A stretch of 23,199 nt of DNA from CALBRZ01 sp964511065 (GTDB lineage Bacteria > Planctomycetota > Planctomycetia > Pirellulales > S012-138), in assembly GCA_964511065.1 (NCBI GenBank), contig CAZEEG010000090.1:1-23199 (forward strand), read 5' to 3'. The position numbers and the translations under genes are program-made. The notes under the pieces were generated by a model. The model was given only the letters and a program-made list of their open reading frames with translations, was not told the origin of the DNA and did not search any database. Shown piece after piece: positions 1 to 7,962 of this stretch (positions within the stretch are counted from its first letter, which is position 1; every line of letters begins with the position of its first letter).

Positions 1-618
1 GTCATGCAACCGGTGAGGCAGCAGGTAGCCAGCAGCAATGCTACTGCGGATCGAGATCTGACGGACATGAGCAGTCCCTCGACGGATGGACGAATGTCAA
101 TCCAACCACTGCCCGCTGAGGCAGTAAAGTTGGCCCCCGAAATTGCACTCATCAGAAGGTCGCGAGCTCGACCGGGGGTAACAACCTGATGGCGGTTGCT
201 CGCCCTGGTGGCCTTTCCCCTCCAATGGAAAAGTTCAAGCCGCGGCCGAAGAGAGACTGACCCCCTTTGGTCCGCACAATCGTTATGTACAGTTATCGTG
301 AGAACCTGTGCGGAACTTGCGGCTTTTTCGGATCGTGCCGCAGAAGACGCCGCTCACGCCGATGCTAGCGTGGAAAGATCCATGAACGAAGATCGGCCGG
401 CTGCCTCGGGCAGCGGCCGTACCGCCAGCGCACCGGCGATCCAGTCGGCAGGGTGCGCTGTACGAGATGCGCCGCTGCTCCAACGGCGCTTTGGCTTTGG
501 CTCCGACGGCGCTTTGGCTCCAACGGCGCGCGTGGGTAGCCATAGCGCGCGGAGGCGGCGCATCGGGCTAACGGAAAGTCAGCCTGGGTGAGGGGCAAGA
601 AACGCTGGCGAAGCGTGA
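1..618. other. No confident gene; probable non-coding or degenerate sequence
   Basis: The left edge holds only short open frames with no recognisable motif, several of them starting at weak codons or lying antisense to each other. The two plus-strand frames (4-189 and 196-591) have low-complexity Ala/Arg/Ser-rich translations of the sort that GC-rich non-coding DNA gives. The only structure seen is a short imperfect tandem repeat at 478-530. The stretch could be an intergenic region or the remains of a decayed gene. Confidence 0.5.
478..530. repeat. Imperfect 17-bp tandem repeat
   Basis: The unit ctccRacggcgctttgg occurs at 478-494 and 501-517, with a partial third copy at 518-529. An extra ctttgg hexamer (495-500) separates the first two. 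The copies differ at one A/G position. No gene is convincingly read through it. Confidence 0.65.
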
Positions 619-879
619 TCAGCCGACAGACTCTTCGGCTGGCTGCTGCTGCTGATACCGCAGTTCCCGTTCTTCCTGCTCGTACCGCTGGCGACTTTCG
701 CGCAGCACGTCCTCAAAGGAAATGCCGGCCGCTTTGCAGACATGCATGATGTCGGTCACCAGGTACGTCATGGCCACATCGACCGGTTCGCCGCCTAGGC
801 CCTCGGGCAGCCAGGTGTAATGCCGTGAGCGGATCACCTCATTGACGTGGTCCAGCCAGTTGCTTCGATCCATAGACAT
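619..879 (-). CDS. Small conserved-looking hypothetical protein, 86 aa
   Basis: The family is not recognised. The frame stays open up to 975, but the ATG at 879 is preferred because GGAG lies 10 nt upstream on the minus strand, and the residues upstream of it are Arg/Leu/Ser-rich and look non-coding. The protein begins MSMDRSNWLDHVNEVI. It is soluble, with no signal peptide or membrane segment, is mostly helical in appearance, and ends in a highly charged Glu/Arg/Gln-rich tail (a run of four Gln near the C terminus). It lies downstream of the LarA-like gene on the same strand, but about 370 bp away, so an operon is uncertain. The Trp/His/Asp-rich N-terminal half argues that it is a real protein. 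Confidence 0.6.
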   Translation of the reverse strand: MSMDRSNWLDHVNEVIRSRHYTWLPEGLGGEPVDVAMTYLVTDIMHVCKAAGISFEDVLRESRQRYEQEERELRYQQQQPAEESVG

Positions 880-1253
880 GGCAGAAGAGCTCCAGACGAG
901 GGGAATTGAATGCGACTGTAAGAGGAGACGAGCCGATCGAGGCCGAAAACGTTGCAACGCCCGGCCGACTCGCATAGCCGCATCTGCTGGCCGTTAGCAT
1001 TCTACGCAGCCATACCGCCGGGGCAAATGCCGAGCCATACGTGACCGTGCGATTTGCCCGCCCGGGCGTGGCCTCGCGGCGCCTTTCTGGCAGCGGCGCA
1101 CCATCAAAACCATTGGCAGCGAAATTATCGACAGTGGCCCCAACCAAACAGCCCAAGCCGCCAATCCGGTGCAGAATCGACAGCTTGGGCTGCGTTGGTC
1201 CTTCGATTCTAAGCTGACACACCGGGCCGCATCCGGTAACCGGCTTCGGTGAT
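880..1253. other. Intergenic stretch, no gene supported
   Basis: Two overlapping minus-strand frames cross this region (839-1270 and 994-1257). Their translations are rich in Arg, Pro, Cys and Ser, match nothing recognisable, and overlap the 5' end of one neighbour and the 3' end of the other. A short perfect palindrome, ccggtaaccgg, lies just past the stop of the LarA-like gene, but it is too small to call a terminator. Confidence 0.45.
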
Positions 1254-2558
1254 TCACTCGCCAAAGCCACTGGCGCGGTTGAACAGCCGTTCGCGCGTGG
1301 CCCAGAGGCCCGCCGAGGGCGTGGGAATGAAGAAGAACCGCTCGCCGTTCAACTCGTTGAAACCTTCCTGCAACTGGTCGATGGGGTAGCGTTTCAGAAC
1401 TTCGTTCAGATCGGCATATTCAAAGTTCACCTGCTCCACTTCCTCGCGGGTGAGATGCCCGGGGGCGTAGGTGATCTTGAACCGGCCTTCAGAAGAACCG
1501 TGAATGAGGTGGGCCGTGGCATGGGCCAGGTCTTGCATGTCGGCGTTCTGCCGATACAGCTCCATCACCCTGGGTGTGCCGACATAGCCATACTTGCGGA
1601 TGAAGGCATCGACGTCGGGTTGTTCGCCGAACCGCTTCAAGCCGGGGGCGATGATGAGCAGTTCGCCGCCATCGGCCAGGGCCATCCGCGTACGGTACAC
1701 GGCCTTGTTGGCCACCCAGGTGCTGAAGAACTCATCGCCCTGCATCACGCAGACGACCTTCTGCAAGGGCTCCTCCAGCACGGTGATGTTCTCGTCGCGG
1801 GCCTGCTTGGCGGCACCCAGGTAGGTTTCGAGATCGTCGCCGATGTACACGCCCGTGTGGACCAGTCGGCCCTCCTCGTTGCGCGCCAGCACCACTTGAA
1901 CATACGTATCGGGCAGCTTGCCCAGGAACTGTTCCTCGGCCCAATTGAAGCAGCGGCGAACCGGCGTCAGCAGGTTGCCGAGATTGTTTTCGATGCCGTA
2001 ACTGGCTGAAGCCATGTGGGCAGCGCAGATGAGGTCCTTGCCGCCCAGGCCGATGAAGTAGTTCTTGTTGTGATTGGCGAAGCCCAGCACTTCGTGCGGG
2101 ACCACGTGGCCCACGTTGATGATCCAATCCCACGATTCTTCCATCAAAGGCCGGTTCAGCCACAGTGGGATCGCCCAATCGGCCGCCCCGCCGGAAAGCT
2201 CATCGACCATCTCGGCCGGAATGTCGCCTACATACGTGCAGCCGTCGCGCCAATCGTGCGGGTGGATCCGCTCATGGGGAATGCTGCCGAACATCTGCCG
2301 GTTCTGCTCGCGCGTATGCGGCTCGTGCTGGCCGAGCGTGGGGATCACGTGCACATCGGCCTCGTCCTTCAGTTGCTGGTAGAAGAACTCGGTAATCCAG
2401 CCAGAACCCGAGTGCATCCGCGTAATGTCGGGCGGCAACAACAACACCCGCCGCGGCTTGGCCGTCAGCCGGGCGCGGCATTGCTCGATCGCTTCCGCGA
2501 GCAGTTCTTCCATTCGGGCACGAGTGATTTCCGGCGCGCGTTCGGTGATCCAGGGCAT
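1254..2558 (-). CDS. larA: LarA-family protein (nickel-pincer-dependent racemase/epimerase-like), 434 aa
   Basis: This belongs to the lactate racemase LarA (DUF2088) family, whose characterised members use a nickel-pincer nucleotide cofactor to racemise or epimerise 2-hydroxy acids. Seen here: PPDITRMHSG at 42-51 (family Asp/Arg motif, D44 and R47), GQHEPHT at 76-82 (H78), PHEVLGF with H155, then K165 and H181. The H155-K165 and K165-H181 spacings of 10 and 16 match H174, K184 and H200 of Lactobacillus plantarum LarA as I recall them, so cofactor binding and acid/base residues appear to be kept. No LarB, LarC or LarE cofactor-making gene is in the window. The substrate cannot be assigned, and many family members are not lactate racemases. 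The ATG start has no strong Shine-Dalgarno sequence. It lies 104 bp downstream of coaX on the same strand and may be cotranscribed with it. Confidence 0.8.
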   Translation of the reverse strand: MPWITERAPEITRARMEELLAEAIEQCRARLTAKPRRVLLLPPDITRMHSGSGWITEFFYQQLKDEADVHVIPTLGQHEPHTREQNRQMFGSIPHERIHPHDWRDGCTYVGDIPAEMVDELSGGAADWAIPLWLNRPLMEESWDWIINVGHVVPHEVLGFANHNKNYFIGLGGKDLICAAHMASASYGIENNLGNLLTPVRRCFNWAEEQFLGKLPDTYVQVVLARNEEGRLVHTGVYIGDDLETYLGAAKQARDENITVLEEPLQKVVCVMQGDEFFSTWVANKAVYRTRMALADGGELLIIAPGLKRFGEQPDVDAFIRKYGYVGTPRVMELYRQNADMQDLAHATAHLIHGSSEGRFKITYAPGHLTREEVEQVNFEYADLNEVLKRYPIDQLQEGFNELNGERFFFIPTPSAGLWATRERLFNRASGFGE

Positions 2559-2662
2559 GGCTTGTCGTACGGGGTAGAAGGAATGACGGTAAAGGTTTTG
2601 TATGACTTCCGGCGGTAGTTCAGACGTTCAATCGCCGCCGCGTGGATTGCCTGCGGGGTGGC

Positions 2663-3499
2663 CTATTGAAGTTGCGAGTCCTCCGCGGCTTGCGGCAGAT
2701 GCGAGAGCGCTGTCAGGGCGATCCCAGCCAGTACCAGGTGCGGCTCAAACAAGGCATCCTGGGCCAGCAGACTGGCCACACTTTGGGCGGCGCCGCCGGT
2801 GAGGATCACCAGCGGCGGATCGGCCGAGGGCGACATCCGCACGATCAACTCCCGCACCGCACCCACGGCTCCCCAGAACAGGCCAGACCGCATGGCGCTG
2901 ATGGTATCGTTCCCTAGCGCTGGCGGAGCGTCGGCCAATTCGGCCATCGGCACCAGCGGCAACAGGTCGGTGAACTCGTGCAGTGCCCGGGCTGCCATCG
3001 CGACACCGGGCAGGATGGCGCCGCCGCAGAACGTGCCGTCGCGGCGAACCAGGTCCACCGTGACCGCGGTGCCCACGTCGACCACAACGGCGTTGCGGTT
3101 AGCAGGCCGCACACAGTTGGCCGCCACGGCGGCCAGCAGGCGGTCGATTCCGGCCCGATCCGGCTGGGGGAGTTCGGTCTTCAGGTTCAAATCGCGGCAC
3201 GATAACAGGGTGACCTGCGGTTCGCGATGATCGCGCAGCCACGCCAGCAGTCGCGTGGTGAACTCCCGCTGCACGCTGCCCACCCACCACGAAAGCTGCT
3301 CCACCCGCCACGGCTCGCACCACGATTCGATGGCATCCAGTTGATCGATGGGAACGTCCAGCGTGCGGTCTGGCTGCGGAAGCCCGGCTGCGCTACCGGA
3401 CCGCAGCGAGTACATCCCCAGTTTCAGCCGGGTATTGCCAATGTCGACCGCCACGGCCGGGGCGTTGAGGTGCTGGGCTTGTCCGCGCGTCGCGCTCAC
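2663..3499 (-). CDS. coaX: Type III pantothenate kinase
   Basis: CoaX phosphorylates pantothenate with ATP in the first committed step of coenzyme A synthesis in the cytoplasm. The N-terminal phosphate-binding motif VDIGNTRLKLG begins near residue 18. The family motif GIDRLLAAVAA is near 117-127 and VVDVGTAVTVDLV near 139-151, followed by GGAILPGV and a C-terminal LTGG. That order is typical of the ASKHA-fold type III enzymes. The frame also offers TTG codons at 3505 and 3502. The GTG at 3499 is chosen because AGGA lies 7 nt upstream, giving 278 aa, slightly above the family's usual size of roughly 255 aa. The gene heads a minus-strand group with the LarA-like gene and diverges from ggt. Confidence 0.93.
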   Translation of the reverse strand: MSATRGQAQHLNAPAVAVDIGNTRLKLGMYSLRSGSAAGLPQPDRTLDVPIDQLDAIESWCEPWRVEQLSWWVGSVQREFTTRLLAWLRDHREPQVTLLSCRDLNLKTELPQPDRAGIDRLLAAVAANCVRPANRNAVVVDVGTAVTVDLVRRDGTFCGGAILPGVAMAARALHEFTDLLPLVPMAELADAPPALGNDTISAMRSGLFWGAVGAVRELIVRMSPSADPPLVILTGGAAQSVASLLAQDALFEPHLVLAGIALTALSHLPQAAEDSQLQ

Positions 3500-3831
3500 C
3501 AACAATTCCTCTCAGGGCTGAGACTGGCTCGGAACGTTCGCCACAAACGGGACTTTGTACCAGGAAACGTTCGCACCGGCGAGCGGGGGGACGCAGGCCG
3601 TCCCCCGCCGTAACAGCCCACTGCCTGCCCCCCGGCTGACCTTGGCCCCCACCCGGGGGTGCGAAGTCGCGGGATGCCGTTTCCCGCGGCATGAGCCAGC
3701 CAATTACAATGGCAGGGTACTGCCCGAAATCGGTGCGCCTGCGGCGGCCTGGCGATTGCATCGTCGTTACCGCCGATTAGGTTAGCACGGGTGGATTGGC
3801 CGTTGTCCGTCGTTCTGACTTGGAGACCCGC
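3500..3831. other. Divergent coaX/ggt intergenic region
   Basis: About 330 bp separate the divergent starts of coaX and ggt, so promoters for both should lie here, but I could not choose convincing -35/-10 pairs. The main structure is a GC-rich hairpin at 3583-3608. A long minus-strand frame (3496-4503) runs through this region and into ggt, but it is the antisense shadow of ggt. Confidence 0.5.
3583..3608. repeat. GC-rich inverted repeat (hairpin)
   Basis: The left arm gcggggggacg (3583-3593) pairs with the right arm cgtcccccgc (3599-3608), with one bulged G and a 5-nt loop. Only one copy is in the window, so its status as a dispersed genomic repeat is a guess. No T-tract follows, which argues against an intrinsic terminator. 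Confidence 0.6.
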
Positions 3832-5583
3832 ATGTCGCCTGCTCGCTGTAGCTTGTGCCGACCCAAACCGCGTTGGCTGCGCCGGTGGCAAACGCCGATC
3901 GCCTTGCTGACGGCGGCCGTGCTGCTGGTACCGGCGCTGGTTTCGCCTGCGGCATTGTTCGCGGCCCACCATGCGCAGGGCAAGCAGGGTATGGTGGTGG
4001 CCGTCTCCCCGCCAGCGGTGGAGATTGGCGTGGAAGTGCTGAAGGAAGGCGGTACGGCCGTGGATGCCGCCGTGGCCGTTGCCCTGGCCATGGCCGTCAC
4101 CTGGCCTGAAGCCGGTAACATCGGCGGCGGTGGTTTCATGATGATCCATCCCGGCCGTGGCCAGCAACCTGTTTGCATCGACTATCGCGAGACGGCCCCC
4201 GCCGCGGCCCGGGCCGATATGTTCCAAATCGGCGAAACGCGGTTCAGCCACAAGATTGTGGGCGTGCCCGGCACCGTAGCAGGGCTGGCGCTGGCCCACG
4301 AGAAATACGGCAAGCTCCCTTGGAAGCGGCTGGTCGCCCCGGCGGTTCGGCTCGCGGCCGAAGGGTTTGATTTGGACGAAGCCACGGCCCGTTCGCTGAA
4401 CTACGTTCTTCAAGACGAAGCCAGCAAGGACTTTGCCGAGCTGCTGCGGGTGTTTGGCCATCCCGACGGCCGCCCCTGGAAGGCCGGCGACCGCCTCACG
4501 CAACCCGACCTGGCTCGCACCCTAACGGCGATTGCCGAGCGGGGGGCCGAAGGGTTCTACCAAGGCGAGGTGGCTGAGAAACTCGTTGCGGAAATGAAGG
4601 CCGGCAATGGCCTCATCACACTGGACGACCTGGCCGGTTATCGGGCCAAGATTCGCCGCCCCATCCACGGTACGTTCCGGGGTTACGACATCTACGGGCC
4701 ACCGCCGCCCAGTTCCGGCGGCATCTGCCTGGTCGAAATGCTCAATATCCTGGAGCGGTTCGACCTCAAACGCCAAGGGCGGTTCTCCGCAAAAACCCTG
4801 CACCTGATGATCGAAGCCATGCGGAGGGCGTACCTCGACCGGGCGAGGTACCTGGGTGACGCCGACTTTGTGGACATCCCGGCTCACCTTACCACCAAGG
4901 AATACGCCGCGCGGCTGGCGGCCGGAATCGACCTCAACCGGGCCACTTCCAGCGAGGCCCTCGCGAGCGACCTGCCCATTGCCGGCGAAGGCGACAGCAC
5001 CACGCATTTCTCGATTATCGACGGTAACGGCATGGCCGTCTCCAACACCTACACGCTGGAGTTCAGCTTTGGTTCGCGAGTCGTCGTTCGCGGGGCCGGC
5101 TTTCTGCTCAACAACGAGATGGGCGATTTCAACTGGAAAGCCGGCTATACCGACCGCCGCGGCTACATCGGCACCGAGGCCAACCTGATCGCTCCCGGCA
5201 AGCGGATGCTCAGTTCGCAAACGCCCACCATCGTGGCTCACCAGGGCGAAGTGCTGCTGATTACCGGCAGCCCCGGGGGGCGAACGATCATCAATACCGC
5301 GTTGTGCGTGGTGCTCAACGTGCTGGAGTTTGAAATGCCGCTGAAGGATGCGGTGGCGGCGCCGCGGTTGCATCATCAATGGCTACCCGACCGTGCCCGG
5401 TTCGAAGCAGCGGCTGATCCCAAGTACCGCGAAACGCTGGAAACCCTCCGCGGGATGGGCCACCAGTTGAACAGCAACTCCTACTCCCAGGGCGATGCGC
5501 ATTCCATCTGGATTGATCGGGATACCGGTACCTATCACGGCGTGGCCGACGATCGCCGCGGCGGGGCCGCCCAGGGATATTGA
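3832..5583 (+). CDS. ggt: Gamma-glutamyltransferase (gamma-glutamyltranspeptidase), exported
   Basis: Ggt hydrolyses or transfers the gamma-glutamyl group of glutathione and related compounds outside the cytoplasm. It is made as a proenzyme that cleaves itself before a catalytic Thr. The frame is open from a TTG at 3796, but the ATG at 3832 has GGAG 6 nt upstream and starts a plausible signal peptide: a basic stretch, then a hydrophobic run at about 23-45. That gives 583 aa. Visible sites are DYRETAP (117-123, substrate-carboxylate Arg), STTHFS with the nucleophile T390, GFLLNNEMGDF with D432, MLSSQTPT (459-466) and the GSPGG oxyanion loop (479-483). The position of E. coli N411 is Glu (E410), a variation I recall from other bacterial Ggts. 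The spacing from the conserved Asp to MLSS equals that of E. coli, so the lid loop seems present. It is complete and monocistronic in appearance. Confidence 0.95.
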   Translation: MSPARCSLCRPKPRWLRRWQTPIALLTAAVLLVPALVSPAALFAAHHAQGKQGMVVAVSPPAVEIGVEVLKEGGTAVDAAVAVALAMAVTWPEAGNIGGGGFMMIHPGRGQQPVCIDYRETAPAAARADMFQIGETRFSHKIVGVPGTVAGLALAHEKYGKLPWKRLVAPAVRLAAEGFDLDEATARSLNYVLQDEASKDFAELLRVFGHPDGRPWKAGDRLTQPDLARTLTAIAERGAEGFYQGEVAEKLVAEMKAGNGLITLDDLAGYRAKIRRPIHGTFRGYDIYGPPPPSSGGICLVEMLNILERFDLKRQGRFSAKTLHLMIEAMRRAYLDRARYLGDADFVDIPAHLTTKEYAARLAAGIDLNRATSSEALASDLPIAGEGDSTTHFSIIDGNGMAVSNTYTLEFSFGSRVVVRGAGFLLNNEMGDFNWKAGYTDRRGYIGTEANLIAPGKRMLSSQTPTIVAHQGEVLLITGSPGGRTIINTALCVVLNVLEFEMPLKDAVAAPRLHHQWLPDRARFEAAADPKYRETLETLRGMGHQLNSNSYSQGDAHSIWIDRDTGTYHGVADDRRGGAAQGY

Positions 5584-5600
5584 AACACCATTCCGCCGCG

Positions 5601-5616
5601 CACGGTTCGCACCGTG
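5601..5616 (+). terminator. Small hairpin after ggt, possible terminator
   Basis: The perfect 6-bp stem cacggt / accgtg with loop tcgc begins 17 nt after the ggt stop. There is no downstream T-run, so intrinsic termination is only a possibility. Confidence 0.3.
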
Positions 5617-5624
5617 GCACGCCC

Positions 5625-5637
5625 GTAGGGCCGGTTC
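5625..5637 (+). repeat. Left-hand partial copy of GTAGGGCCGGTTC repeat at gap edge
   Basis: The 13 bases gtagggccggttc directly before the N run are identical to the 13 bases directly after it (5738-5750). This is either a truncated copy of a dispersed palindromic repeat or one sequence placed twice because scaffolding did not merge overlapping contig ends. Confidence 0.7.
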
Positions 5638-5737
5638 NNNNNNNNNNNNNNNNNNNNNNNNNNNNNNNNNNNNNNNNNNNNNNNNNNNNNNNNNNNNNNN
5701 NNNNNNNNNNNNNNNNNNNNNNNNNNNNNNNNNNNNN
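5638..5737. other. Assembly gap (100 N)
   Basis: Exactly 100 unresolved bases, the conventional size for a gap of unknown length. It lies between the end of ggt and the end of the convergent gene at 5839-7962. The true distance, and whether more genes lie there, cannot be told from this sequence. Confidence 0.99.
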
Positions 5738-5761
5738 GTAGGGCCGGTTCCACCGGCCGTG
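5738..5761 (+). repeat. Palindromic intergenic repeat, copy A
   Basis: The element starts gtagggccggttcc and contains a 6-bp stem GGCCGG/CCGGCC with loop TTCCA. A related copy lies in the opposite orientation at 5820-5842. Together they suggest a mobile or dispersed palindromic repeat family. Confidence 0.65.
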
Positions 5762-5819
5762 AAAGATGGATGCACCGTGGATAGAGCGGTGTGCCGGTAT
5801 TCCCCGTTCCACCCGCATT

Positions 5820-5842
5820 GCGTCCGGCGGAGCCGGACCTAC
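5820..5842 (-). repeat. Palindromic intergenic repeat, copy B, overlapping a stop codon
   Basis: Read on the minus strand this begins gtaggtccggctcc and matches copy A at most positions. Its stem is gtccggc/gccggac with a 3-nt loop. The stop codon of the gene at 5839-7962 (TAG) is made by the GTAG that opens the repeat, so the element abuts or supplies the end of that gene. Confidence 0.65.
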
Positions 5843-7962
5843 TCAAAGCTCAAGTCGCTCAGGAACTTGTCCAGTTCTTGCCGCGCTTGCGTTTCCTGCT
5901 CGATCACTTTGCGAATCTGGCCGCGAAGGTTTTCGACCATGTCCTCCTGCTCGCCGAACTTGGTCACATAGCGCGCGTACAGGTCGCTGTTGCGATCGAG
6001 CTGCGCCATGTTCTGCCGGATGCGCGTCTGCTCGCGGTCGATGACGGTCAGTTCCTCTTCAAGCTGCCGCCGCTTTTGTGCCAGTTCCGACAGCGCCTGC
6101 TTGCGGCGAATCACTTCGGCCAGGGCTTCCTTCACGGCCGGCGATGCCACCTTGGAGTTCATGTAAAAGACGATCGTATTGTTATCAATGTTCGTCAGCA
6201 CGATCTGCTGGCCCGCGATCCGCTCTTCCTCAACCTCCAGCACGGCCGGTTCGCCCGGCTTGGCGGTCACCGCAAAACGGTAAAGGTCGCGGGTGGTTTC
6301 TTCCGGCTCCTCCGGTTTGACGAGTTTCCACGTCGAATCCTTGGGATACTCGATCAGCACCTTTTTGGGCTCAGAACCGGAATTCTTGATGGTGAATTCC
6401 TGGGTGCGCTGGTATTCCCGCGTGACGTACAGCACACCCTTGACGAGCTTGACGCCCACCAACTGCTCGGTCTGCGGTTTGCCGGCGGGCGCGACTTCGG
6501 TACTCAGGTCCAAGGCGTAGCTGATAAGTCGTTTGCTGCCGGGTTCCAGGTCCTGAATCTGCGCATCGCCGGCATACGTGCCGCCATCGAACACGGTGAT
6601 CGGCCCCTGCATCAGGTGCAATCCCGTGGTGTTGTTCAACTGCAAGCCGTTGAGCGGGTGCTTGGCCTGCACCGTTTGGTTATAGATGGAGACGCGCTCG
6701 GCTTTGATTTCGCCCTGCACGATCGGCAACATGGCCGACTGCTGGCGCGGTAACGTAACCGGGTTCTCGATCTTGTACTGAAATAGCTGCCCTACCTCGC
6801 CGGCCTGGGCCAGCGAACGCACGCCTTGCGAAGGATCGAAGGGGGCGGCCGCCGAGCGGGGCGAGGCCGCTCGATCGTAATCCGCCCGGGCATTGTTGGC
6901 GGCAGGTGCGGAGAATCCGCCTAGGCCCTTACCGGCCTTCTCCGACTGCTTGCGCAGTTCCCCAGCCCGATCGCGGAACAGTTGCTCGCGCTCTGCCAGG
7001 TCCTGCCCATATGTTTGCGGCCGGAGCGATGCAAACAGTTCTGGCTCTACCTTGGGCCGCTCGATATACAGCGGTTCGTACAGGTCCATCACAAAGGAGA
7101 TCGGGCGGCCGCTGACCAGGGTCAGATCGACATTGTTCCAGTCCGCCTCGGTGGTGTTTTCGACAATGGCCCAACCTTGCAGCAGCGGCTGGTCGTCGCC
7201 GCGCAGCACCAGGCGATAGCTGGTTTTCCAGATCGGCGTTTCTTGGATATAGCCCACGCGAACGTTCCGCTCGCCTTCGCCGCGGAAGTGCAGGTTGACG
7301 GTTTTCTTGTCCGTGGCATGGCTCATGGCCAGGATCGACAGGGCCTTCCGCAGTTCGGCATCCAATTGTTCGTTAAGCAGGCGGATGCGCGTCACTGATT
7401 CCAGCGGGAGGCGGCGGAGCCCCTCATCGGTAAGGAGGTTCAGGTACTCGACTTCGACGACTTCCTGATCGCCGCCACTGCCAGCCTTTTCCTTACGTTT
7501 CTCTACGCCGAGGATGATGCCCTCTACCTGATTGGGGGCGTGAACCTGAACCCGTTCGCCCCGCACCTGCGACAGCAAAGCCCCCATCGAGGGGTTCTCG
7601 GTCAGGTCGATGGCAAAGGTCTTGAGCGTGCGGGTGATAGGATCCTTGGAGCCGTAGTTGACGGTCGAAACGACCCCGCCTCCTAAGTCCTGCACCACCA
7701 TGCTCTTAAGCAGGTCGTTCACATCCTCTACGTTGAATTGCAGCTTGACCTGGGCTTCGCCTTCCACTGGCCCAAAATGCTCGAAAAAACCCACCCCGGA
7801 GCTGAACATCACGACCTTGGTGATGGGCAGATCGCCAGCTGCCTGGCCCTGGGCGACCGGTTTACCCTGGGCATCGGCGGGAGCTTGTGCCATAACGCAA
7901 GCTGTTAAACAGAAGGAAGTTACTATGCAGGCAGCCAGGCAGGTGGCAGGTCGAAGCAGCAT
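5839..7962 (-). CDS. Exported DUF4139-like protein with C-terminal coiled coil, 707 aa
   Basis: Function is unknown. A signal peptide is visible (hydrophobic about 4-25). LTAC at 19-22 fits a lipobox, but AQA at 25-27 also gives an ordinary signal-peptidase site, so lipoprotein status is open. The middle carries the pattern typical of DUF4139-type beta-rich domains: VRVGYIQETPIWKTSYRLVL (about 235-254), then a Trp-Asn-Asn segment and LTLVSGRPISF (about 280-290). Further beta-rich sequence follows to about residue 600. The last 100 residues are a charged heptad-like coiled coil rich in Gln, Glu and Arg. The ATG has GAGGG 9 nt upstream. It is complete, with its stop inside a palindromic repeat. 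It is probably a periplasmic or envelope protein conserved in planctomycetes. The next upstream gene on the same strand, about 330 bp away, also encodes an envelope-type protein. Confidence 0.82.
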   Translation of the reverse strand: MLLRPATCLAACIVTSFCLTACVMAQAPADAQGKPVAQGQAAGDLPITKVVMFSSGVGFFEHFGPVEGEAQVKLQFNVEDVNDLLKSMVVQDLGGGVVSTVNYGSKDPITRTLKTFAIDLTENPSMGALLSQVRGERVQVHAPNQVEGIILGVEKRKEKAGSGGDQEVVEVEYLNLLTDEGLRRLPLESVTRIRLLNEQLDAELRKALSILAMSHATDKKTVNLHFRGEGERNVRVGYIQETPIWKTSYRLVLRGDDQPLLQGWAIVENTTEADWNNVDLTLVSGRPISFVMDLYEPLYIERPKVEPELFASLRPQTYGQDLAEREQLFRDRAGELRKQSEKAGKGLGGFSAPAANNARADYDRAASPRSAAAPFDPSQGVRSLAQAGEVGQLFQYKIENPVTLPRQQSAMLPIVQGEIKAERVSIYNQTVQAKHPLNGLQLNNTTGLHLMQGPITVFDGGTYAGDAQIQDLEPGSKRLISYALDLSTEVAPAGKPQTEQLVGVKLVKGVLYVTREYQRTQEFTIKNSGSEPKKVLIEYPKDSTWKLVKPEEPEETTRDLYRFAVTAKPGEPAVLEVEEERIAGQQIVLTNIDNNTIVFYMNSKVASPAVKEALAEVIRRKQALSELAQKRRQLEEELTVIDREQTRIRQNMAQLDRNSDLYARYVTKFGEQEDMVENLRGQIRKVIEQETQARQELDKFLSDLSFE

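Noticed and set aside
3496..4503. Long minus-strand open frame of 335 codons opposite ggt
   Set aside because: It is antisense to the strongly conserved N-terminal half of ggt, and its translation is His/Arg/Gly-rich with no motif; such mirror frames are common in GC-rich DNA.
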